Shown one piece after another: positions 47,847 to 57,089 of a DNA stretch of 64,000 nt; position 1 is the stretch's first letter, and each line of letters begins with the position of its first letter. The translations under genes and the position numbers were made by a program. Origin of the DNA: Haliea sp. (lineage in GTDB: Bacteria; Pseudomonadota; Gammaproteobacteria; Pseudomonadales; Halieaceae); the NCBI GenBank assembly GCA_016704305.1, contig JADJAL010000007.1, positions 1 through 64,000 of the forward strand, in the 5' to 3' direction. The notes beneath the pieces were generated by a model, which was not told the origin of the DNA, searched no databases, and was given only the letters and a program-made list of their open reading frames with translations.

Positions 47847-49366
47847 TGACGCTGCTCCCGATGTCGCGATGCATTGTCCTCCTGCTCCTCATGCTGCTCG
47901 CGGCTTGCACGCGCGGCCCGAAGGAGGATGCGCTCGCGGTGGATGTACAAGCGCGGCTCGACGCCGTCTTCGGCCAGCCGCTGGTCGAGATCGCGACGCT
48001 CAATCGGCAGGGCAGCGCGCCGTATCACCCGGCGGACGACGGGGCGCGGCAGGTGATCGTCTATTACAACGCCGTGCTGCGTTTTGTCGATGACTACGAC
48101 CCGTCGGATTGGGAGACGCTGAGTCCGGCCCTGATCGCCGCTGCGCTGGGTGCTACGGATCGTGGAATCTTCGGGCTGGGACCGTCGCTGCACGGGCCGG
48201 GCAGCGAGTTCCGCGCGCACGGCTCGCTGGTGTATCGCGAAACCGACGACGGCTGGGTGCCCAGCGATGATCGGCTGCATGGCGATGAGCACGTGCCAGT
48301 ATCCGATGGCACGGCCACCAAGGTGGCCAGTGGTACGTCCGGCGCCGATGAACTGGTCCAGCACCTCGCCAAACTGGTGATGCAGTCGCCCGAGGGCCGG
48401 GGCGCGGATCGTGAAATCATTACCGAGGAGATCGACCGCGCGGTGCGCAATATCAACCTGCGCCTGCAGCGCGAGCACGAGGGCGTGGCGATCGCAGCCG
48501 GGCCGCAGGGCGGTGAGTACTGGCGCTTTCTCACCTCAGTCACGCGCAACCTGCCGGACGCCTCCGGCATCCGCGTGGTGGCGACCGAAGGCAGCGTGGC
48601 GAACGCCTTCCTCATCGAATCCCACCAGGCGCGCGCGGGTGTCATACAGAGCGATGTCGCGGCCGCCGCCGTCACCGGCCAGGGGGTGTTCCTCGAAGCT
48701 GGCCCACTGGGCCACCTGCGCGCCGTAGCCAGCCTGTTCCCGGAGCCGGTCCATATCATCGTCCGCGCCGACTCGGACATCGACAGCGTCGCGGATCTCG
48801 CAGGAAGGCGCCTGACACTGGGCAGTCCGCAGTCGGGCTCACGGCACACCGCCCTGCGCTTGCTGGCGAACACCGGGATCGATGTCGACGCGCTGGTCCG
48901 GGTCGTATATCACAGCCCGGAGGAGGCGCTGGCCGGCCTCGCAGCAGGCGAGATCGACGCCGTCATCGAGGTCGCCTCGGCGCCATGGCAACAACTGCAA
49001 GCGGCGCTGCGCACCACGCCGCTACGACTGGTCGGGCTGACGCCCGCGCAGGCTGCCAAACTCGGCAGGCAGCTACCCGGACTCTTTCCGCTCAGCATTC
49101 CGGCTCGCACCTATGCCGGGCAGGACGCTGCCGTGCAGACCGTTGCGGCGACCGCGCTGCTGGTCGCCCACAGCGAGGTCGCGGATGCCACGGTCGCAGC
49201 GATGCTAGAGCTGTTCTTCGCCACCAGAGCAGACCAGGGCGGCGTGCTGGCCGCGCGCATTTCGAAGGAGCGCGCCCGAAGCGGCATCACGATTCCGGTA
49301 CACGAGGGCGCCCGGCGATTCTTCAAGCGCAGTGCGGACGCGGCGTCCCTGCCGGGCAGTCCGTGA
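47846..49366 (+). CDS. TAXI-type solute-binding lipoprotein with an extra N-terminal domain
   Basis: The protein is 506 residues from ATG 47846, overlapping the gltS stop. A lipoprotein signal CIVLLLLMLLAAC puts it in an envelope membrane. Residues about 20-190 form a domain I do not recognise (PYHPADDGARQVIVYYNAVL, GIFGLGPSLHGPGSEFRAHG). From about 215 a TAXI fold starts: VAIAAGPQGGEYWRFLTSVT, IRVVATEGSVANAFLIES, AGVIQSDVAAAAVTG, then PEPVHIIVRADSDIDSVADL, SGSRHTALRLLANTGID and GEIDAVIEV. TAXI proteins usually feed TRAP transporters and some bind glutamate. No TRAP membrane gene is near; the partner by position is GltS. The last 40 residues are an extra helical tail. Confidence 0.85.
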   Translation: MTLLPMSRCIVLLLLMLLAACTRGPKEDALAVDVQARLDAVFGQPLVEIATLNRQGSAPYHPADDGARQVIVYYNAVLRFVDDYDPSDWETLSPALIAAALGATDRGIFGLGPSLHGPGSEFRAHGSLVYRETDDGWVPSDDRLHGDEHVPVSDGTATKVASGTSGADELVQHLAKLVMQSPEGRGADREIITEEIDRAVRNINLRLQREHEGVAIAAGPQGGEYWRFLTSVTRNLPDASGIRVVATEGSVANAFLIESHQARAGVIQSDVAAAAVTGQGVFLEAGPLGHLRAVASLFPEPVHIIVRADSDIDSVADLAGRRLTLGSPQSGSRHTALRLLANTGIDVDALVRVVYHSPEEALAGLAAGEIDAVIEVASAPWQQLQAALRTTPLRLVGLTPAQAAKLGRQLPGLFPLSIPARTYAGQDAAVQTVAATALLVAHSEVADATVAAMLELFFATRADQGGVLAARISKERARSGITIPVHEGARRFFKRSADAASLPGSP

Positions 49367-49396
49367 TTGGTTGGCTAAGCGGCAGGTAATGCCGCT

Positions 49397-50847
49397 TTAG
49401 TTTTTCGGTATCAGGTCGCCGGAATCAAAATCCACTTTCAGGCTGAACTGGACGCGGTAATCCGAACCGATATTGCCGCTGATATCCTCGCGCTCGCCCC
49501 AGCTGAATTCCGTGCCGAGCATGACATGGTCCGCCGGGTAGTGCAGCAGGTTGATTGTTGCAATCTGTCCCTGCTTGAATTCCGTGGGGTCCTGTCCGTC
49601 ACTGGTATCAAGATCAATCATTGACCAACCGACCGTGGTAGCCCACTGGTCATTCCAGAAGTGGTCGTAATAACTGCTGAGGCCCCAGATCGGCACGGTC
49701 TCGGCGTCGGCTTCAGTAATAACCGCCGAATCCGGTGCGATGTCCAGGCCGCCGTCATTCATGTAGTTGCCGATGCCCTCGCCATAGGCCACCTGCAATT
49801 TCAGCATGTCGGCGCCCCAGGTTTTCAGGCCAGTGCTGGTATTGATCCCCCAGCCCACCTCGTACTCCTTGTCACCGTTGTCGAGCCGTTCATACCCGAG
49901 TTTGCGCACGATACCCGCCACCTGGTAATGCCCGAAGTCGCCGTTCTGGCGAAAGCGGGCAGCCAGGTCGGGCAGGTCGCTGTACGACTGGAACACATCC
50001 TCCGCCGTCGAATCCACCGACTCGCATTCCTCGGTGACATCGCTGGGGCTGCAAACAGGAACATCGCGGAACTGGCCGACAGTCAGCGCCGTATCGGGAT
50101 TCTCCAGGCTCACCGCGAACTCGTTATCATCACCCATGGGGAACGTGTAGCGCGCCTGCTGGTTGCGATAGAACACCATGCCGGTCGGGCCCCAGTAATC
50201 GATGGTGTTGGGGAAGATGTCGATATCCATGAAGTTCGACCAGGTCTGGCCCATCAGGAAATCCTTGTACGTCGCATAGGCATGCCTGACACGCAACGTG
50301 GTTTGACCCTGGTCGCCGCCCACGCCGAACAACTCGCCCTCGAGCTTGTAGGTAATGTCCGGACCGTAGTCGCCCTTCACACCCAGTCGGGACTGGCGCA
50401 CGCTGAACAGGAAGTCGCCATCATTACCATAGGCACCACTTTGCGTGGGGATGGTGGTCACGCGCAGGGTATCTGCCCAGTCGGGGTCCACCCGCTTGAA
50501 ATCGTAGACGGCGTCCGCCTGGGCGAAGCCGTAGACCGTCATGGAGAGTTTCTTCTCCGAGGCTTTCACGCCACTGGTTGCCGCTGACGCCGCTGGCGCC
50601 GGCTGCTGCCGCCACAGCTTGCGTGGTGGCCACTGGCGCTGTCCCCGCTTCATCGGCTTTAAGTCGCTGCAACTCCGCCTGCATCTGCTCCATCATGCGC
50701 TGCTGTTGCTGCATTGCAGCCTGTTGCTGCTGCAATTGCGCTTCCAATGCCGCTATGCGGTCGGCCTCTGTGGCCGCGCCCGCCGGGAGCGCGGTGCTGG
50801 CAAGCAGTACTGCAATCGGCAACAGTGCTCTTCTGGATTTCTGACAT
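49397..50847 (-). CDS. DcaP-like outer-membrane porin, two frame breaks near the N-terminus
   Basis: ATG 50847 has a good Shine-Dalgarno (AAGGAG). After MSEI the frame shifts near 50835 to RRALLPIAVLLASTALPAGA, a signal peptide, then a coiled coil (RIAALEAQLQQQQAAMQQQQ and on, about residues 25-55). Near 50570-50590 it shifts again to KLSMTVYGFAQADAVYDFKR and a 16-18-strand barrel (SVRQSRLGVKGDYGPDITYK, VRHAYATYKDFLMGQTWSNF), ending DYRVQFSLKVDFDSGDLIPKN less the final strand aromatic. DcaP porins are trimers with periplasmic coiled coils and pass negatively charged small solutes such as dicarboxylates. It sits between the TAXI and glutaminase genes. Confidence 0.85.
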
Positions 50848-50883
50848 TCGCTGCTCCTTGGCGTGATAGCTGGATGGGTGGGT

Positions 50884-51954
50884 TTATTTCAAAGGCGTCA
50901 CGGCGTAGGGATTGCCGCCCAGCGCATTGGATATATCCGCGATCGCTTTTTGCGCCCGCACGCTGTTGCCGGCGGCATCCAGCGGCGGCGATATGACCGC
51001 GATGCCGAAGCGGCCGGGCGAGACGGCAATAATGCCGCCGCCGACCCCGCTCTTGGCGGGCAGGCCGGTGGCATACAACCACTTGCCCGAGTCGTCGTAC
51101 AGTCCGGCGGTCGCCATTACCGCGAGCAGTTCAGGCACATATTCACTGCGCATGACCTGCTTGCCCGTCACCGGATTTTTGCCGCCGTTGGCCAGCGTCG
51201 CCGCCATGATGGCGAGGTCCCGCGCATTGACGTTGACCGAACACTGCTCCGTATAAATGTCCGTCGCCTGGTCGGGATTGTCCTTGATGCGCCCGTAGGC
51301 ATACATCAGCTTGCCGATGGCCTGGTTGCGCTGGTTGGTGTCCGCCTCGGATTTGAATACCTCTTCATTGACCGACAGTTTGCGCCCGGCAAAATCACTG
51401 TACGTGCTGAGGATCTTGTTCCAGATCTGCTCCCGCGAATCGCCCGAGACCATGCTGGTGGAGGCAATCGCGCCCGGATTGACCAGCGGGTTCATCTCTG
51501 CGCCCTTGTACTGCTCGATGGCGACAATGGAATTGAAAACCTGGCCGGTGGCGTCCACACCCATGTTGTTCATGAGCGCGTCCGGCCCCTGCTCCTCCAT
51601 CACCAGCGCAGCGGTGAAGACCTTGGAAATCGACTGGATCGAAACCTCCGATGTGATGTCGCCCGCGGTGTAGATCTTGCCATCAGGCGTTACCAGCGCG
51701 ATGCCGAAGAGATTGGAATCGACCTTGGCCAGCGCGGGAATGTAGTCGGCATTGGCGCCTTCCTGCAGCGTCTTGTATTTCGCGTAGGCGGCATTGAGCG
51801 CGGCTTCGATCTCTGCGGCCTGCAGAGGTCCGGTGTTGCTGGTGACTGCGGCGCCGGACTCCGCCTTGTCGCCTGGCTCAGGGGCCTGAAAGCCGGTTGC
51901 GAATAAAAATGCCGCTAGCAGCACGAACGTCCTGGCGAGAAACATGGGTCGCAT
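50884..51954 (-). CDS. glsA: Exported glutaminase A
   Basis: This enzyme hydrolyses L-glutamine to glutamate and ammonia. It is a 356-residue protein from ATG 51954 with a signal peptide (FLARTFVLLAAFLFATGFQA), so it acts in the periplasm, unlike the cytoplasmic E. coli GlsA/B. The beta-lactamase-like active site shows SIQSISKVFTAALVMEE (Ser-x-x-Lys). MNPLVNPGAIASTSMV, EQCSVNVNARDLAIMAATLA and LPAKSGVGGGIIAVSPGRFG complete the glutaminase signature. The frame reaches 52083, but that part has no ribosome site. It follows about 35 bases from the porin gene on the same strand, with glutaminase first. A glutamate transporter lies 3 kb away. Confidence 0.93.
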   Translation of the reverse strand: MRPMFLARTFVLLAAFLFATGFQAPEPGDKAESGAAVTSNTGPLQAAEIEAALNAAYAKYKTLQEGANADYIPALAKVDSNLFGIALVTPDGKIYTAGDITSEVSIQSISKVFTAALVMEEQGPDALMNNMGVDATGQVFNSIVAIEQYKGAEMNPLVNPGAIASTSMVSGDSREQIWNKILSTYSDFAGRKLSVNEEVFKSEADTNQRNQAIGKLMYAYGRIKDNPDQATDIYTEQCSVNVNARDLAIMAATLANGGKNPVTGKQVMRSEYVPELLAVMATAGLYDDSGKWLYATGLPAKSGVGGGIIAVSPGRFGIAVISPPLDAAGNSVRAQKAIADISNALGGNPYAVTPLK

Positions 51955-52215
51955 ATCAAGGTCTCCGAATGTCGGGGGATTACATAGGCACCGCCCGTCT
52001 CCTGCATCAGGAGGACAAGGCTGGAGTGTCGAGCGGCGATAACAACACTGCCGTTTTATAGACGATTTGACCAACACTCGCAAGGCAATATCGCCAGCCG
52101 GCGCTTAGCCGCTCGCGTAGCCGTATTGGGTACACCATGCGCTTGGTTTCGCACTGGACTTCTCGTAGTCTGTCGCACCCTCGATTCCATTCATCAGTGA
52201 CGAAGGCGATTCCCG

Positions 52216-53775
52216 ATGCAACGGCCCCACGCCAGTTTAACTGCCCTGTTAATGCTGTATGCAGGGACCTCGTCCTATTGCGCAACAGCCGTAGCCGATG
52301 CCGCCACGGAACAGGCAATTCTGGCACGCCTGGCCGCGCTGGAGCAGAACCAGCGCAAGCTGGAGGAGGAACTGGATGCAAAAGACGCGCGTATCCAGGA
52401 GCTGGAGCAGCGGCTTGCGATACAGCCGGCGCCGGATAACACAACCCCTCAATCCATCGCCACCGCACCGGCGACTACAACACCACCGGAGGTGGCCACT
52501 ACTCCGGTTACCGCAACCACGCAGGTTGCCACTGCAGCGACACCGGCCAAACCGGGTGATGGAAAGGAATTCTTCGGCCGCTTCCAGCCGGGGCAAGGCG
52601 GGTTTACGATTGCCGACACGCCCATGGGCTCGGCGAACCTCGGCCTGTGGGCCTACGTGCGCTATCTCAACCAGTTGGAACTGGATAAGTCCTACACCGA
52701 CAGTTTCGACCGCACCTTTGAGATCGACCGACGCAACGACATTCAGTTCAACAAGGTCAACCTCTCCTTCAGCGGCTGGCTGTTTGACCCCAACTTCCGC
52801 TACCTGACCTACGTCTGGACCAACAACACCGCCCAGGGCGACGGCGCGCAGGTGGTCGTGGCGGGGCACTTCAAATACCGCTTCAACCCGGCGGTGGATG
52901 TCGGCGTGGGTATCGATGCACTACCCGGCACACGCAGCATGTACGGCAGCTTCCCCTACTGGAACAAGGTCGATATGCGCACCATGTCTGACGAGTTTTT
53001 CCGGCCCAGCTACACCAGCGGCATCTGGAGCGCTGGCGTGCTCAATGAGGGGCAGGGGCTCACCTACAAGCTGATGCTGGGCAACAACCTGTCCCAGTTG
53101 GGGGTCAACGCGGCCAAGCTGGATGGCGCGCTGGATACCTGGTCCGGCCGGTTGCAGTGGCAGCCCACCACCGGCGAGTTCGGACCCCAGGGTGGGTGGG
53201 GCGACTTTGAGATGCATCAGCATCTGGCCACCCAGTTCGGCCTGTCGGCAACCTACAGCCGTGAGGACCGCCAGAGCCAGCCCGGTACAGAGGATGTCAA
53301 TAACTCACAAATACGGCTGTCTGACGGCACCCGCCTGTTCGTGCCAGACGCCTTTGCGAGCGGCGGGAGTGTCGAACGCGCGACCTACCAGATGGTATCG
53401 GCGGACGCCGCCCTCAAGTACCAGGGTTTTGATCTGTCTACCGCGTTCTACTCCCGCTGGCTGGATTCGTTCAAGACACAGGGCTATGTCCCGGTCGACA
53501 ACCTGTACGACTATGGCTTCGAGGTGCAAACGAGTTATATGTTCCTGCCGCGCTCAGTGCAGGGCTATATCGCCAGTTCCAAGATTTTGGGCGAGTATGG
53601 CAATCCCTGGGACACTGCAGTGGGGGTCAACTGGTATCCAATGCGCAACAGGCTGGTACGCGTCAATGGCGAGTTGCTCTACACGCATGATTCCGCCGTC
53701 GGCAACTCCAGCGCGCCTTACGTGGTGGGTGGTGACGGGCCGGCATTGAATACCAACATCGAGATGAAGTTTTAA
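52216..53775 (+). CDS. Outer-membrane beta-barrel protein with N-terminal coiled coil
   Basis: The protein is 519 residues from ATG 52216. A signal peptide (ASLTALLMLYAGTSSYCATA) is followed by a coiled coil (AILARLAALEQNQRKLEEEL, about 33-65). A Thr/Pro/Ala-rich linker (about 75-115) comes next. From about 125 the barrel carries aromatic girdles (LGLWAYVRYLNQLELDKSYT, FSGWLFDPNFRYLTYVWTNN) and ends ALNTNIEMKF with a terminal Phe. The design (coiled coil plus barrel) parallels the DcaP/OprP-like porins, and it is probably a specific channel. It starts the plus-strand pair with the amidohydrolase fusion, 47 bases apart from its start at 53823. Solute unknown. Confidence 0.8.
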   Translation: MQRPHASLTALLMLYAGTSSYCATAVADAATEQAILARLAALEQNQRKLEEELDAKDARIQELEQRLAIQPAPDNTTPQSIATAPATTTPPEVATTPVTATTQVATAATPAKPGDGKEFFGRFQPGQGGFTIADTPMGSANLGLWAYVRYLNQLELDKSYTDSFDRTFEIDRRNDIQFNKVNLSFSGWLFDPNFRYLTYVWTNNTAQGDGAQVVVAGHFKYRFNPAVDVGVGIDALPGTRSMYGSFPYWNKVDMRTMSDEFFRPSYTSGIWSAGVLNEGQGLTYKLMLGNNLSQLGVNAAKLDGALDTWSGRLQWQPTTGEFGPQGGWGDFEMHQHLATQFGLSATYSREDRQSQPGTEDVNNSQIRLSDGTRLFVPDAFASGGSVERATYQMVSADAALKYQGFDLSTAFYSRWLDSFKTQGYVPVDNLYDYGFEVQTSYMFLPRSVQGYIASSKILGEYGNPWDTAVGVNWYPMRNRLVRVNGELLYTHDSAVGNSSAPYVVGGDGPALNTNIEMKF

Positions 53776-53822
53776 CGTCCGTGGCTAATACCATGTCGCG
53801 TTTTGGCAATCGGAGGTTCAGC

Positions 53823-55598
53823 ATGAAGAATAGTCACGTCAGCAGGATATGGGCTGCAGCCGTGCTGGCCCTGTCGTTACCGGCAGGCGCCGATGAGGCG
53901 CAGGAGTACTACGACAGCCACACCCACCTGACCAACTACGTGCAGGAGGGTATCACCGCACGGCAATACCTGGCCGCAGTGGGTGACCGCGTTGGCCGCT
54001 CCGCCCTGTTTGGCATACCGCTGCAGATGCACTGGTCCGATCGCGTGACGGGAAAAGTGGCGCCCACGTATTACCTTGATTCCGACACTGCCCTTTATTA
54101 CTACTCATTCACCGATGCCTATATCGCAGAGCAATATCGCAAGCTGTCGCCCGCGCAGCAGGCGCGCTTCGAACCGATGATCACTGGTTTTAACCCGGCG
54201 GACATGTATGCAGCCGATCATATCCGCCGCGTGCTGCAAACCTATCCCGGCGTGTTTACCGGCATCGGCGAGTTCTCCATCCACAAGGAGTTTGTCTCCG
54301 CCAAAGTCAGCGGCGATGTCGCGAGCCTGATCGATCCCGCGGTGGATCGCATCTTCGATTTCACGGCTGAGAGCGGGCTGCTGTCGATTTTGCACTCGGA
54401 CATCCACATGCCGTTCGTGAAGCCGGAGTTCCGTCGCTTGTATTTCGACCAGGCCGTAGCGCTGTTCAGGCGCCACCCGAATTCGACCATCATCTGGGCG
54501 CATACCGGGCTCGGGCGCGTGGTACAGCCGGTGGAAGATCATCTGGCCATGTTGGAGGAAATTCTGTCTGATCCTGCGCTCAAGAACGTGAACTTCGATA
54601 TCTCCTGGGACGAGGTCGCCAAGTACGTGGTGGCAACGCCGGATGCGACAAGGCAAACGACCGCACTGATAGAGAAGTACCCCGATCGCTTCCTGTTCGG
54701 ATCAGACAACGTGGCCCTGACCGAACCGCAGGCATTATTCGCCGTTGATACGCCGCTCTGGGCAGCGCAGGGCGCGTCGGATGGCCCGACACTGTGCGTG
54801 GTCGCCGGTATCCACGGCGACGAGATCAACAGTTTCGAGATCGCCCGCCGCGCCTTCAAGGCTATCGACCCGCAACAACTGAAAGGCACGGTGATCGTCG
54901 TCCCCGCGGCCAACTCGCTGGGCTTTCGCACCATGAACCGTTACATGATTGATCGGCGCGACCTCAACCGCGCATTTCCAGGCTCGGCCAAGGGCAGTGT
55001 CACATCCCTTGTGGCGAATGCGATTTTTGAGCGTGTGGTCAGGCGCTGCGACTACCTGATAGACCTGCATACCGGTTCCAATTTTCGCACCAACATGCCG
55101 CAGATACGCGTGGATATGGGCGATGCCAAAGCGCTGGAACTGGCGGAAAGTTTTGGCATTGGCGTGATCGTGGACGGGGCCGGCCCTTCCGGCAGCCTGC
55201 GCCGGGAAGCGGTAAAGGCCGGCGTGGCGGCCATTATTTACGAGTCGGGTCCGCCGTTTGTGTTTGTTGAGCGAGAAATAGCGAATGGCACGCAGGGCGT
55301 GCTCAACGTGATGAACCATCTGGGCATGTACGCCGCGCCCGGCGAGAAAACGAAGGTGCAGAAACTCGTGCGGTCCGGCTGGGTCAGGGTGCCGCGCGGA
55401 CAGGGCGGCATTTTCCTCACCGCCGTAAAACTGGGCGACCGGGTGGAGGTGGGTGACCTGCTGGGCACTGTGACCGATCCGGTGACGGATATCGGGCACG
55501 AGATCCGCGCCGACCGCGCAGGGATAGTCATTGGCGCGGCGTTACCGGCGGTGGTGCTGTCGGGCTACGGTATCTTCCATATCGGCGAGCTGGAGTAG
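53823..55598 (+). CDS. Exported fusion: metal amidohydrolase plus AstE/AspA-type deacylase
   Basis: ATG 53823 follows CGGAGG. The signal peptide is SRIWAAAVLALSLPAGA. Residues 30-305 form a TIM-barrel amidohydrolase with HTH (His33 and His35), GIGEFSIHKE, LHSDIHMPF, IIWAHTGLGR and LFGSDN (Asp295). At about residue 308 (base 54744) it switches without linker to a succinylglutamate desuccinylase/aspartoacylase domain: VVAGIHGDEINSFEIARR (zinc ligands His331 and Glu334), NRYMIDRRDLNRAFPG, LIDLHTGSN (His416) and IIYESGPPFVF, then a C-terminal barrel with a lipoyl-like GDRVEVGDLLGTV. The frame is unbroken. The usual C-terminal end of the amidohydrolase and the N-terminal strands of the deacylase seem shortened, so a deletion fusion is possible. 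It would act in the periplasm. Confidence 0.85.
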   Translation: MKNSHVSRIWAAAVLALSLPAGADEAQEYYDSHTHLTNYVQEGITARQYLAAVGDRVGRSALFGIPLQMHWSDRVTGKVAPTYYLDSDTALYYYSFTDAYIAEQYRKLSPAQQARFEPMITGFNPADMYAADHIRRVLQTYPGVFTGIGEFSIHKEFVSAKVSGDVASLIDPAVDRIFDFTAESGLLSILHSDIHMPFVKPEFRRLYFDQAVALFRRHPNSTIIWAHTGLGRVVQPVEDHLAMLEEILSDPALKNVNFDISWDEVAKYVVATPDATRQTTALIEKYPDRFLFGSDNVALTEPQALFAVDTPLWAAQGASDGPTLCVVAGIHGDEINSFEIARRAFKAIDPQQLKGTVIVVPAANSLGFRTMNRYMIDRRDLNRAFPGSAKGSVTSLVANAIFERVVRRCDYLIDLHTGSNFRTNMPQIRVDMGDAKALELAESFGIGVIVDGAGPSGSLRREAVKAGVAAIIYESGPPFVFVEREIANGTQGVLNVMNHLGMYAAPGEKTKVQKLVRSGWVRVPRGQGGIFLTAVKLGDRVEVGDLLGTVTDPVTDIGHEIRADRAGIVIGAALPAVVLSGYGIFHIGELE

Positions 55599-55628
55599 GC
55601 TGGCCAAAACACTGCGCAACACGCGCGA

Positions 55629-56432
55629 TCAATCCTTGAAATCCGGCGACCTGCCTTCCTTGCGCGCCTTGATCGCCTCTTCAAAGTTCTTGGTGGTCAT
55701 GCGCACAAACAGCTGCGCGTGGCCTTCGTGGTTCATGTGCGTGTGCAGGCTGCCCGCGTCCATTCCCGCCCACAGCATCTGCTTGCTGAGTTCCACGCCG
55801 AGCTGGCTGAAGCCATTGATGCGCTCGGCGATGGCGTAACACTCATCCAGCAGTTTTTGCTGGTGCACCACCTTCGAGACCAAACCGATCTGCTGCGCCT
55901 CCAGCGCGTCCACGTCCCTGCCCGTCAGCATGATCTCAAACGCGCGGCTGGTGCCGATGGCCCGCGGCAGTAGATAACTCAATCCCAACTCCGCAGACGT
56001 GAGTCCATTGTTGATGCCGGCCGGGCGAAAATAGGCCGTCTCCGCCGCGATGCGAATGTCCGTCGCCATGGCCAGGCAGAAGCCGCCGCCGATGGCGGGG
56101 CCGTTGATCGCACCGATAACGGGCTGGTGCATGTCGTGTATCGCCTTGATGACATCGTCCAGGATGCGCATCGCGCGACGCGCGATACCGGGAATGGTGA
56201 GGCCGTTGAAGATTTCCAGCCAGCCCGGGTCTTCCAGGTCGGCACCCGAACAGAACCCCGCGCCCGCGCCGGTCACGATCACCACGCGCGTCTCATTGTC
56301 GAAACTCACTTCTTCGAGCGCGTCCTTGAAGGGCACCATCACATCGAACGCCATCGCGTTCATGCGCTCGGGCCGGTTCAGGGTGATGAGCGTGATGTAG
56401 GGGCGGGGTTTTTCCACGGTGACAAATGACAT
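55629..56432 (-). CDS. Enoyl-CoA hydratase/isomerase (crotonase) family protein
   Basis: This is a 267-residue protein of the crotonase fold. The N-terminus is YITLITLNRPERMNAMAFD. The oxyanion-hole motifs are GAGAGFCSGADLEDPG and INGPAIGGGFCLAMATDIRI, and the later segment is AYFRPAGINNGLTSAELGLS. These proteins act on acyl-CoA thioesters in fatty-acid or aromatic-acid degradation in the cytoplasm. The catalytic Glu pair of classical hydratases is only partly visible (SAELGLS), so hydratase, isomerase or other activity cannot be decided. ATG 56432 is the natural start. It is convergent with the fusion gene and stands alone. Confidence 0.9.
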   Translation of the reverse strand: MSFVTVEKPRPYITLITLNRPERMNAMAFDVMVPFKDALEEVSFDNETRVVIVTGAGAGFCSGADLEDPGWLEIFNGLTIPGIARRAMRILDDVIKAIHDMHQPVIGAINGPAIGGGFCLAMATDIRIAAETAYFRPAGINNGLTSAELGLSYLLPRAIGTSRAFEIMLTGRDVDALEAQQIGLVSKVVHQQKLLDECYAIAERINGFSQLGVELSKQMLWAGMDAGSLHTHMNHEGHAQLFVRMTTKNFEEAIKARKEGRSPDFKD

Positions 56433-56535
56433 GCGCGAGCCTTATGTGCGTTTTTGAAGCGCCCAGACTACGCCTTTGAAAACGCCGCATCCATGACGAA
56501 ATAGGCCAGACTCCCCCGCGCGGCTGCACTGCCCG

Positions 56536-56579
56536 GCAACTATGTAGCAACTATGTAGCAACTACGCAGCAACTACGTC
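56536..56579. repeat. Four tandem 11-base repeats
   Basis: GCAACTATGTA occurs twice exactly, then as GCAACTACGCA and GCAACTACGTC. The array lies about 100 bases upstream of both the crotonase start (minus) and the small gene at 56636 (plus). The 11-base period places each copy on the same DNA face, so repeated protein binding is conceivable. Confidence 0.85.
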
Positions 56580-56635
56580 GCGATACGCGACGAGCGCGCG
56601 CGGCCCATGCTAGAGTCGGGCACGGAGGTACTGCT

Positions 56636-56836
56636 ATGAGATACATCGGACTTATTTTGGCACTGGGCGCAATCTGCTGGGTGCTGTACCAGGCGGCGGG
56701 TGGCGGCGAGGCGGAGACCGTGATCACGGCGGAGCAGCAACAATCGCTCGACAAAGCAAAAGGCATGGAACATGCGCTGCAGGAAGCATCGCGCAAGAGC
56801 ATGGAGGAGGCGGAGAAAAAGGCGGCCGGGAATTAG
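56636..56836 (+). CDS. 66-residue membrane-anchored protein, function unknown
   Basis: ATG 56636 follows CACGGAGG. The N-terminal 18 residues (MRYIGLILALGAICWVLY) form one transmembrane helix. The rest is a charged amphipathic helix (AEQQQSLDKAKGMEHALQEA, then SMEEAEKKAAGN) rich in Glu and Lys, with coiled-coil tendency. It probably sits in the inner membrane with a cytoplasmic or periplasmic helical tail and binds a partner. I do not recognise the family. It has its own ribosome site and stands alone. Confidence 0.65.
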   Translation: MRYIGLILALGAICWVLYQAAGGGEAETVITAEQQQSLDKAKGMEHALQEASRKSMEEAEKKAAGN

Positions 56837-57020
56837 TTGCAATAGTTTTCTCGCTGAAGGGTTTTCACACAGCCTGGCCCAGGAAGGGACATTAGGCTAC
56901 GCACCCGCTGTCGCATGCTCTCGTCCATGAATGAATATGAATCGCATGATCACCGCCGCGAGCAAGATTTCAGGTCAATCGGCGGGGATTCCGCGAGTTT
57001 CTATCATTCAGTAAGTTCAG

Positions 57021-57050
57021 TTGACACGGTCAATGATGAAATCTAGGCTC
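57021..57050 (+). promoter_or_regulatory. Candidate sigma70 promoter for the phosphoesterase gene
   Basis: A perfect TTGACA (starting at 57021-57022) and TAGGCT are 17 bases apart, about 40 bases ahead of the GTG start at 57090. An AT-rich patch (TTATATTAA near 57061) follows and may be an alternative -10. The match is by eye only. Confidence 0.4.
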
Positions 57051-57089
57051 AACCGGCCGTTTATATTAACTCTACGTAGGAGGTTGGTC

